Origin: Synechococcus sp. HW_metabat.54 | GTDB lineage: Bacteria > Cyanobacteriota > Cyanobacteriia > PCC-6307 > Cyanobiaceae | Reading direction: 5' to 3' | DNA: 7,020 nucleotides | NCBI GenBank assembly: GCA_018623675.1 | Contig: JAAZVJ010000050.1 | Location: forward strand, 1-7,020 | In this document: positions 1 through 5,313 of the stretch, in pieces | Layout of the letters: every line of letters begins with the position of its first letter | Numbering within the stretch: the stretch's first letter is position 1 | Translations under genes and position numbers: made by a program | The notes under the pieces: model-generated | Databases searched by the model: none | The model's input: only the letters and a program-made list of their open reading frames with translations | Told to the model about the DNA's origin: nothing

Positions 1-1391
1 ACCTTCTGCACTTGGCTAGCAAGTTGGGGATCGGACGACAACTTCTTCTCCACCTGCTCAATCGCGTACATCACGGTGGTGTGATCTTTGCCGCCGAAAG
101 TCTCGCCAATACGCGGCAAACTCAAATCCGTGCCCTGACGCATCAGGAACATGCCCACCTGGCGCGCCTGACTCACGGCACGACGCCGACTACTGCTGCG
201 CATGTCATCTGCACTGACATCGAACACCTCAGACACCTTGTCGATGACTTGCTGCGGAGTCACTTCGACCCCCTGACCACTGGGGTCAAGCATCGGAGCG
301 ACGGACTCCACAGTCATGGGCAAACCGGTGATCGAGGCAAAGGCGACCGCCCGCGTGAGCGCACCTTCCAACTCGCGAATGTTGGACGTGAAGCGTCCAG
401 AGATGTACTGGATTAAGTCGCGGGGCAACGACACCTTCTCCTGCTCGGCCTTCTTCTGAAGAATGGCCATTCGGGTCTCAAGGTCGGGAGCCTGGATATC
501 AGCAATCAAGCCCATCGAAAAACGGGAAATCAGCCGCTCCTGCAACCTCGGGATCTGGCTCGGAGGTCGATCGCTCGCGATCACAATTTGACGCCCGGCC
601 TCATGCAAGGCATTGAAGGTATGAAAGAACTCTTCCTGGGTGTATTCCTTGCCTTCGATGAATTGAATGTCATCCACAAGGATCAAATCTGTCGCACGGT
701 ATCGATCGCGGAAGGCCTGCATGCCGTCCTTGCGAATCGCCACGATGAGGTCATTGGTGAAGGTTTCTGTGGAGACGTAAGAGACGCGAGCCTCCGGGTC
801 AATCTCCAAGCGGTAATGACCGATGGCCTGCATCAGGTGGGTTTTGCCCAGGCCAACGCCACCGCAGATGAACAGGGGGTTGAATTCTCGACCGGGTGAT
901 TCGGCCACGGCCAAGGCAGCGGCATGGGCCATCCGGCTGTTGGGACCGACCACAAACCGGTTGAACACGTAACGGCGGTTCAGTCCAGGGAGGCGTCGAG
1001 GTGCCCGTGACGCCGCGCTTACCGACATGCTCGCCGGAGCACCAGTCACCGTGGCAGGAGCCGAAGCGATGGCGGCAGCTGATGCGGGAGCAGCGGATGT
1101 CACCGCTGCAGTGGGAGTTGCCGTCGCGGTGTCTTGGTCTTCTTGTCGGGCCTCGACCTTCACTTGAACAGGCCGACCAACGATGTCGCTGGCGAGCTCG
1201 GTGATGGTGCTCAGGTAATGCTTTCGCAGCCAGTTGCTGGCAAAACTGTTGGGGGCCTGCAAACAAAGCTCCCCGTCTGCGAAACCACTGCAGCGCACAG
1301 GCCGCAGCCAGGTTTCAAAGGTGGGCTTGCTGAGGCTGCTCTGGAGAGCGTGCTGCACCTTGTTCCAGAGCTCACTCCCGCTCAGCACCAT
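1..1391 (-). CDS. dnaA: Chromosomal replication initiator protein DnaA (3' end cut by window)
   Basis: DnaA is the AAA+ ATPase that binds DnaA boxes and opens the replication origin. Translating the minus strand from the ATG at 1391 gives 463 residues, open to the window edge. Domain I is at about 1-80 ([22 protein letters not shown]). An Ala/Thr/Pro-rich domain II linker covers about 82-131. The AAA+ core starts at about 138 ([14 protein letters not shown]) and shows Walker [10 protein letters not shown] (177-185), Walker [10 protein letters not shown] (236-244), ASDRPP (272-277), the arginine-finger segment [10 protein letters not shown] (286-295) and sensor 2 [10 protein letters not shown] (336-345). 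Domain IV carries the DNA-binding signature [11 protein letters not shown] (433-443). Family length suggests that only about 10-15 C-terminal residues are missing. An in-frame TGA lies three codons before the ATG, so the start is ATG 1391 or the adjoining GTG 1388. The gene is divergent from the HtrA gene. No dnaN or origin is visible beside it. Confidence 0.97.
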   Translation of the reverse strand, partial: MVLSGSELWNKVQHALQSSLSKPTFETWLRPVRCSGFADGELCLQAPNSFASNWLRKHYLSTITELASDIVGRPVQVKVEARQEDQDTATATPTAAVTSAAPASAAAIASAPATVTGAPASMSVSAASRAPRRLPGLNRRYVFNRFVVGPNSRMAHAAALAVAESPGREFNPLFICGGVGLGKTHLMQAIGHYRLEIDPEARVSYVSTETFTNDLIVAIRKDGMQAFRDRYRATDLILVDDIQFIEGKEYTQEEFFHTFNALHEAGRQIVIASDRPPSQIPRLQERLISRFSMGLIADIQAPDLETRMAILQKKAEQEKVSLPRDLIQYISGRFTSNIRELEGALTRAVAFASITGLPMTVESVAPMLDPSGQGVEVTPQQVIDKVSEVFDVSADDMRSSSRRRAVSQARQVGMFLMRQGTDLSLPRIGETFGGKDHTTVMYAIEQVEKKLSSDPQLASQVQK

Positions 1392-1478
1392 TCGCCCCTT
1401 TCATCGATGGGGAATCTACGCATGGCTGCGTGATCCATCTGTCTTTCATGAGAGCCTGTCAGAAATCCCTGAGATGTC
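1392..1478. promoter_or_regulatory. Divergent intergenic region between dnaA and the htrA operon
   Basis: These 87 bases separate two divergently transcribed genes and must contain or adjoin the promoters of both. On the minus strand, TAGATT (1418-1413) could serve as a -10 element for dnaA, but no convincing -35 sits upstream of it. I see no clear -10/-35 pair for the protease on the plus strand. No DnaA-box cluster of the TTWTCCACA type is present, so there is no sequence sign of an origin or of DnaA self-regulation here. The palindrome TCATGA (1446-1451) is too short to call an operator. Confidence 0.45.
1395..1401 (-). promoter_or_regulatory. Ribosome binding site of dnaA
   Basis: On the minus strand AAAGGGG lies three bases before ATG 1391 and six bases before GTG 1388. 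The purine-rich core matches the anti-Shine-Dalgarno sequence. The spacing is short for the ATG and closer to ideal for the GTG, so initiation at the second codon is possible. The protein would differ by a single residue. Confidence 0.5.
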
Positions 1479-2633
1479 ATGGCTCGCGCTGCTCATCACC
1501 GCCAGCTGCGCCCTTTCCAGTGGCTGGGCATAGGGCTGGTAAGCCTTGGGCTGAGCGGCTGCGATCCAAGCTGGCAACAGCGCCTCGGCATCGCACCAGA
1601 CATCACCCCCAACAAGCTGCCGAAGATCAGCGACGGCCCTTTGGCTCCCCCCTTGAAACCGGGCCGCAATGTGATTGTTTCGGCAGTGGAGCGGGTTGGG
1701 CCTGCTGTGGTGAGAATCGACACTGTGAAGCGGGTGAACAACCCGCTTGGGGGTCTGTTCGGCGGAGCTCCTTCGATTCAGCAACAACAGGGCCAAGGGT
1801 CTGGATTCATCACCCGCTCCGATGGCCTGATCTTCACCAATCAACACGTGGTTGAAGGGGCCGACCGGGTTTCCGTCACTCTCCCCGATGGCCGCAGGTT
1901 CCGGGGCAAGGTGCTGGGAGGGGACCCCCTCACCGATGTTGCGGTGGTGAAGGTGGTCGCCGACAAACTGCCGGTCACACCGCTGGGTGACTCCAACGAC
2001 CTCAAGCCCGGCGAGTGGGCCATTGCGATTGGCAATCCTCTAGGGCTGAACAACACCGTGACTGCCGGGATCATCAGCGCCGTTGATCGCACCAATGCCC
2101 TGGGATCAGGCCAGAGGGTGCCTTACATCCAAACCGATGCGGCCGTGAATCCCGGCAACAGCGGTGGCCCCCTGATCAATGCCGCTGGTCAGGTCATCGG
2201 CATTAACACCGCCATTCGCAAGGCCCCTGGTGCAGGCCTGAGCTTCGCCATTCCCATCAACCTGGCCAAGCGGATCGCTCAGCAGATCATCAGCACAGGC
2301 CGTGCCTCCCACCCCTTCATCGGTGTTCGCCTCCAAATGCTGACGCCACAGCTCGCGAAAGAAATCAATGCCACCAGCAGCCGCTGCAGCGTCCCGGAGA
2401 CCAACGGCGTTCTGGTGATCGAAGTGGTGGAAAACAGCCCTGCATCCCGAGCGGGCATTCGAGCCTGTGACCTGATCACAGCGGTGAATGGGAAGCGCGT
2501 GAAGGAACCTTCCGACGTTCAACTGGGCGTGGACCGGGGCAAGGTGGGAGAAGACTTGCCGCTCACCGTGCAACGCAATGGCAGTTCCAAGGAACTGACC
2601 GTGCGGCCGGCTGAACTCCCCAGAAAAGGTTGA
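1479..2633 (+). CDS. HtrA/Deg-family trypsin-like serine protease with one PDZ domain and a lipoprotein-type signal
   Basis: This is a protein quality-control protease of the HtrA (DegP/DegQ, cyanobacterial HhoA/HhoB/HtrA) family, expected to degrade or refold damaged proteins outside the cytoplasm. The 384 residues begin with a basic start, then a hydrophobic stretch (about 15-27) ending in the lipobox LSGC (25-28), so Cys28 may be lipidated. The catalytic triad is His123 in TNQHVVEG, Asp153 in DPLTDVAVV and Ser228 in NPGNSGGP. A Gln-rich loop (QQQQGQG, 101-107) precedes the first core strand. A single PDZ domain spans about 278-378. Mature Cys303 and Cys330 both lie in the PDZ region, and Cys330 sits where relatives usually have Gly (AGIRACDLI). 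An in-frame TGA at 1470-1472 makes ATG 1479 the first possible start, although the Shine-Dalgarno is weak. It leads a three-gene run; its stop overlaps the next start. Which Deg paralogue it is cannot be decided here. Confidence 0.95.
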   Translation: MARAAHHRQLRPFQWLGIGLVSLGLSGCDPSWQQRLGIAPDITPNKLPKISDGPLAPPLKPGRNVIVSAVERVGPAVVRIDTVKRVNNPLGGLFGGAPSIQQQQGQGSGFITRSDGLIFTNQHVVEGADRVSVTLPDGRRFRGKVLGGDPLTDVAVVKVVADKLPVTPLGDSNDLKPGEWAIAIGNPLGLNNTVTAGIISAVDRTNALGSGQRVPYIQTDAAVNPGNSGGPLINAAGQVIGINTAIRKAPGAGLSFAIPINLAKRIAQQIISTGRASHPFIGVRLQMLTPQLAKEINATSSRCSVPETNGVLVIEVVENSPASRAGIRACDLITAVNGKRVKEPSDVQLGVDRGKVGEDLPLTVQRNGSSKELTVRPAELPRKG

Positions 2634-3274
2634 ACGCAACCGAAGATCCCACTCCTCAAGCGAAGCCAGCCCTGGTGGTGATGAGTCGCTGGCCTGGCTT
2701 CGGGCGTTGCAAGAAGCGGCTTGCGGTTGGAATCGGCTCAGCCGCGGCCGCATCAATCCAGGCCCGCCTGCGAGCGCACACGCTCGCGGTAGCCAGCGCC
2801 CTGGAAACGGAGGGGCTGTTGGACGTGCATCTGGCCATGAGTGGAGGCGGCACATCCCCGCGGCGAAGGCGCGGCCCCATGCGAACCCATGCCCAAGCAG
2901 AAGGACGTTTGGGGCTGCGCATGCGCCGTGAGCTTTTAAAGGCTTGCCGCCCGATGCAACCCCGTTCCCTGCTGATCATTGGAACCGACCTGCCAAACCT
3001 CCATCGCCGTGATCTGCAACGGGCCATCGACGCGCTCGCTGACAGCCCTCTGGTGATCGGTCCTGCCATGGATGGGGGCTACTGGCTGCTGGGCCTCGGG
3101 CCAGCCCTCTCCCAGACGTGCCCGAGCTGGTTGTTTTCAGGCTTGCCCTGGGGGACAGAGCGGGTGCTTCAGGTGACCGAAGCTCGGGCCCTGGAGCATG
3201 GCATTACGCCTGTTCTTCTCGCGTGTCACAACGACATTGATCAACTGGACGACCTTGAACCGTGGTTGCGGTAA
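2630..3274 (+). CDS. TIGR04282-type glycosyltransferase (DUF2064, CofC/MobA-like fold), named in databases as arsenosugar biosynthesis
   Basis: A small cytoplasmic nucleotide-sugar transferase-like protein of 214 residues, near or slightly above the family's usual size. The N-terminal nucleotide-binding strand and loop is LVVMSRWPGFGRCKKRL (15-31), matching the family pattern FAKxPxPGxxKTRL. GTDLP (118-122) is the metal/nucleotide-binding acidic motif. PAMDGGYWLLGL (145-156), PWGTERVL (173-180) and DIDQLDDL (202-209) are further family hallmarks. An unusually basic loop with four consecutive arginines is at 78-81. The start is TTG 2630, which overlaps the protease stop as TTGA. An in-frame stop at 2612-2614 leaves no ATG or GTG start before the first core strand. 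AAAAGG directly abuts the TTG, which is poor spacing, so translational coupling is likely. The arsenosugar name comes from database family naming; the true sugar donor and acceptor are not visible. Confidence 0.88.
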   Translation: MNATEDPTPQAKPALVVMSRWPGFGRCKKRLAVGIGSAAAASIQARLRAHTLAVASALETEGLLDVHLAMSGGGTSPRRRRGPMRTHAQAEGRLGLRMRRELLKACRPMQPRSLLIIGTDLPNLHRRDLQRAIDALADSPLVIGPAMDGGYWLLGLGPALSQTCPSWLFSGLPWGTERVLQVTEARALEHGITPVLLACHNDIDQLDDLEPWLR

Positions 3275-3279
3275 CGGCC

Positions 3280-3981
3280 ATGGGGGCGAGCCAACCGAGC
3301 CTGAGTGTGATCATCCCTTGCCTCAATGAGGCACAACGTCTGCCCCTGCTTCTCGCAGATCTCGCCCAATGGCCAGGTGCCATGGAGAGGATCGTGGTGG
3401 ATGGAGCCAGTACTGACCACAGCGCAACGGTGACCCAACTGTCGGGCGCGCGATGGATCCCAGGGCTCCGCCGCGGTCGCGGGAACCAACTGCTGACAGG
3501 CGCTCAACATGCGCAAGGGGAATGGCTGCTCTTTTTGCACGCCGACAGCCGCTTAAGAAGCGACTGGATCTCGGCAGTGGATGCGGTCGTCTGTGATCAG
3601 AAAGCCCAAAAGGCGGCCTGGTACTTCGACCTGCGACTGGAACCCACTCGCCCCTCTCTCACGCTGCTGGAACGCGCAGTTGGGCTGCGCAGCCGCTGGT
3701 TTCAAATGCCCTACGGAGATCAGGGACTGCTGTTGCATCGACAGCTCTATCACCAAAGTGGCGGCTATGCCCCCCTTCCCTTAATGGAAGACGTGGACCT
3801 GGTGTCTCGACTGGCATCCTTGGCTCCACTACGGCCCCTTGGCTGCCCTCTGGTGAGCGACGGACGACGCTGGGATGGTGTGGGGGTACTGGAGCGCAGC
3901 TGGAGGAATCGCCAGCTCATTCGTCGTTGGCGACAGGGAGAGGATCCCGCTCAGCTGGCTGCCATTTACTACGGCGCCTGA
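3280..3981 (+). CDS. TIGR04283-type family 2 glycosyltransferase, named in databases as arsenosugar biosynthesis
   Basis: A GT-A fold glycosyltransferase of 233 residues, the usual partner of TIGR04282 proteins. Numbered from ATG 3280, SVIIPCLNEA (9-18) and VVDGASTD (39-46) form the nucleotide-sugar binding site. GRGNQ (66-70) follows, then LHADS (86-90), the DxD-like metal site. YGDQGLLLHR (145-154) and MEDVDL (169-174) are acceptor/catalytic-side motifs, and a C-terminal GEDPAQLAAIY (220-230) is typical of the family. No membrane segment is evident, so it is probably cytosolic or peripheral. ATG 3280 lies five bases after the preceding stop. An in-frame GTG at 3262 would add six residues and overlap the upstream gene by 13 bases; neither start has a strong Shine-Dalgarno. 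The family is often encoded with radical-SAM/selenodomain proteins, none of which is in this window. It ends seven bases from the convergent acetyltransferase gene. Confidence 0.9.
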   Translation: MGASQPSLSVIIPCLNEAQRLPLLLADLAQWPGAMERIVVDGASTDHSATVTQLSGARWIPGLRRGRGNQLLTGAQHAQGEWLLFLHADSRLRSDWISAVDAVVCDQKAQKAAWYFDLRLEPTRPSLTLLERAVGLRSRWFQMPYGDQGLLLHRQLYHQSGGYAPLPLMEDVDLVSRLASLAPLRPLGCPLVSDGRRWDGVGVLERSWRNRQLIRRWRQGEDPAQLAAIYYGA

Positions 3982-3998
3982 GAGCTGCTCAGGAGGCG
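3975..3998. terminator. Possible hairpin over the convergent stop codons (no U-tract)
   Basis: CGCCTGAG (3975-3982) can pair with CTC plus AGGCG (3988-3990 and 3994-3998) around the loop AGCTG, leaving a three-base AGG bulge. The alternative CCTGAG/CTCAGG pairing gives six uninterrupted pairs. The structure contains the stop codon of the TIGR04283 gene (3979-3981) and that of the acetyltransferase (3989-3991). Neither strand has a T-run after it, so it is not a standard intrinsic terminator. It could be a two-way transcript end or protect the 3' ends. Chance is also possible. Confidence 0.35.
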
Positions 3999-4492
3999 TA
4001 CCAGAACCCACAGCGGTGGCCGTAGGGCTCCAGTTCCCAGCCCAATCGCTGGTAGAAGGGCAGCACTCCGGGATCCGCGAACAAGGTGGCTCGTTCCGTT
4101 CCCAACTCCCGCAACGCGTCGAGGATGTAATCCATCAGCTGCTTGCCCAGGCCCGAGCCCTGATAGAGGGGGTGGACTGCGACGTCCCAAATGGTGGCAT
4201 CGAGCACCCCATCACCAGTGCAGCGTGCGAAGCCAACCAACCGCGGCAAGCGCGGATCATGGCGCCACAAACCCACGGTGATGAGGCTGTGATCAAGGGC
4301 GCGTCGCACTCGCCGTACGGGGCGGCGACTCCAACCCACCGACTCCAACAGTCGCTCGAGCTCCACCAGATCCATGGGTCTGGACTGGCTGAACACCAGG
4401 CTCACCTGCGGATTCGGGGTTTGGCAGATCCGTGCTTTCTCCCCGTAGGCCTGCACCCAGGACTCCTCTGACAGTGCAGGTGTTCCGATCAC
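3989..4492 (-). CDS. GNAT N-acetyltransferase, cyanobacterial/plastid type (SNAT/NSI/Ycf52-like)
   Basis: An acetyl-CoA-dependent N-acetyltransferase of 167 residues from GTG 4492. The acetyl-CoA pyrophosphate loop is QGSGLGK (111-117), preceded by the beta4 strand WDVAVHPLY (102-110). Motif B is TLFADPGVLPFYQRLGW (136-152), and the protein ends in FWY (164-166). The segment LVGFARCTGDGVLDATIWDV (85-104) and the LFAD...FYQRLGW core closely recall plant chloroplast NSI/SNAT acetyltransferases and red-algal plastid Ycf52, from memory of those families. Substrates could be protein lysines or N-termini, or small amines such as serotonin; the sequence does not decide. Conserved sequence seems to begin after about residue 5. 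Alternative starts are GTG 4543 and ATG 4573 (194 residues). The last has GGGAG three bases upstream, but the extra N-terminus looks low in coding character and would overlap the hydrolase start. It is convergent with the glycosyltransferase operon. Confidence 0.88.
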   Translation of the reverse strand: MIGTPALSEESWVQAYGEKARICQTPNPQVSLVFSQSRPMDLVELERLLESVGWSRRPVRRVRRALDHSLITVGLWRHDPRLPRLVGFARCTGDGVLDATIWDVAVHPLYQGSGLGKQLMDYILDALRELGTERATLFADPGVLPFYQRLGWELEPYGHRCGFWYAS

Positions 4493-4571
4493 CCAGGAGA
4501 TTGCAACTTCCCCCGATCTTGGCGTATCAGAGCTTGGGGCCACGGCATTGTGGGAAGCCCCTCTGGCCGTC
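4493..4571. promoter_or_regulatory. Divergent region between the acetyltransferase and hydrolase genes
   Basis: If the starts chosen here are right, these 79 bases carry the promoters of both divergent genes. I see no convincing paired -35/-10 on either strand. The region shrinks to nothing if the acetyltransferase uses ATG 4573, and by 24 bases if the hydrolase uses TTG 4548. Its extent therefore depends on the start assignments. Confidence 0.3.
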
Positions 4572-5309
4572 ATGAGCTCCCGCCCCCTTCTTGTTGGCGT
4601 CCATGGCTGGCTGCTCAGCCGCAAGGTGTGGCGCCCCCTGGAACAACGCTGGACTGCTGGCGACTGGTCGCTTTGGTGCCCTGACCTTCCCGGATTCGGC
4701 GAATGCAGCCGACCCCCAGGGTTGAGACCCACGCTTGCGTCCTATGGACGCTGGCTGGCCGTTCAGGCCCTCGAACGCGCCAAGGGTGCCCCCATTGTGT
4801 TGATGGGCCATTCCCTCGGAGCCAGCGTGGTCCTGCACGCAGCGCACGATCTTCAGAAGCAAAAACAGAACCAGTGCATAGGGGTGATCTGTATCGCTGC
4901 TGGTGGTGGGATTTATCAGCCACGGCCCTTTCAACGACTCCGGCAAGCAGGCCACTGGGCGGTTCGATTGAGGCCAACACTGCCCATCAACCTGGGGCCA
5001 TTTCAGGCTGATCAACGTGCAGCCCAAGGCCTTCTGGTGAACAGCACATGCCGAGGAGCCGTGAGAGAGATCCCGCGTTTGGTCAGCGATCTCGCTGTTC
5101 CCAACCTCTGGATCAGTGGCAGACAGGACCAGGTGATGGAGCCGGGTTATGTCCGCCACCTCGCGGGCTACAGCCCACAGCACAGCCTCACAATCGTGGA
5201 AGGCTGTGGCCACCTCCCGATGCAGAGCCACGCTGATGCGCTGCATGACTGTCTGCAGGGATGGCTGACCGACCACATCGATCTTGGTCGGTCTTTGGTG
5301 AAGGCCTAA
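4572..5309 (+). CDS. Alpha/beta hydrolase fold protein (esterase/lipase-like)
   Basis: A serine hydrolase of 245 residues from ATG 4572. The oxyanion-hole motif is VHGW (10-13). PDLPGFGECS (37-46) follows the second core strand. The nucleophile elbow GHSLG (79-83) places Ser81. Asp186 in ISGRQDQVM is the likely acid and His214 in GCGHLPM the base, so the triad is complete. A short lid-like region lies between about 110 and 165. There is no signal peptide, so a cytoplasmic location is expected. The fold covers esterases, thioesterases, BioH-type carboxylesterases and others, and nothing nearby identifies the substrate. An in-frame TTG at 4548 would add eight residues; ATG is preferred as the ordinary codon directly before the first beta strand, though GGGAAG (4552-4557) is rather far upstream of it. 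The stop codon TAA (5307-5309) overlaps the stop of the convergent ABC transporter gene. Confidence 0.9.
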   Translation: MSSRPLLVGVHGWLLSRKVWRPLEQRWTAGDWSLWCPDLPGFGECSRPPGLRPTLASYGRWLAVQALERAKGAPIVLMGHSLGASVVLHAAHDLQKQKQNQCIGVICIAAGGGIYQPRPFQRLRQAGHWAVRLRPTLPINLGPFQADQRAAQGLLVNSTCRGAVREIPRLVSDLAVPNLWISGRQDQVMEPGYVRHLAGYSPQHSLTIVEGCGHLPMQSHADALHDCLQGWLTDHIDLGRSLVKA

Positions 5310-5313
5310 AGAC
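5291..5313. repeat. Short inverted repeat spanning the overlapping convergent stop codons
   Basis: GTCTTT (5291-5296) and AAAGAC (5308-5313) are perfect reverse complements separated by 11 bases. The second arm starts inside the overlapping stops (CTAA, 5306-5309). The stem is short and AT-rich, with no clear T-run on the plus-strand side. A role in transcript ending is possible but weakly supported. Confidence 0.25.

Noticed and set aside
667..675. TCATCCACA, one mismatch from a DnaA box
   Set aside because: A single imperfect copy inside the dnaA coding sequence, with no cluster, AT-rich unwinding element or second box nearby, does not support an origin.
799..1266. A 155-codon minus-strand frame inside dnaA
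   Set aside because: It is out of frame with dnaA and its Arg/Ser/Cys-rich translation is typical of a shifted reading of the Ala-rich linker. The true frame carries the DnaA motifs.
2106..2855. A 249-codon minus-strand open frame opposite the protease and glycosyltransferase genes
   Set aside because: It lies opposite clear protease catalytic and PDZ coding sequence and its translation shows no recognisable domain. It is a shadow frame of GC-rich coding DNA.
3262..3279. GTG-initiated six-residue extension of the TIGR04283 protein
   Set aside because: It would overlap the upstream gene, adds no conserved residues and has no clear Shine-Dalgarno. ATG 3280 is simpler, though GTG is not excluded.
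4527..5276. A 249-codon minus-strand open frame opposite the hydrolase gene
   Set aside because: The plus-strand frame has a full alpha/beta hydrolase triad, and the antisense translation shows no family motifs.
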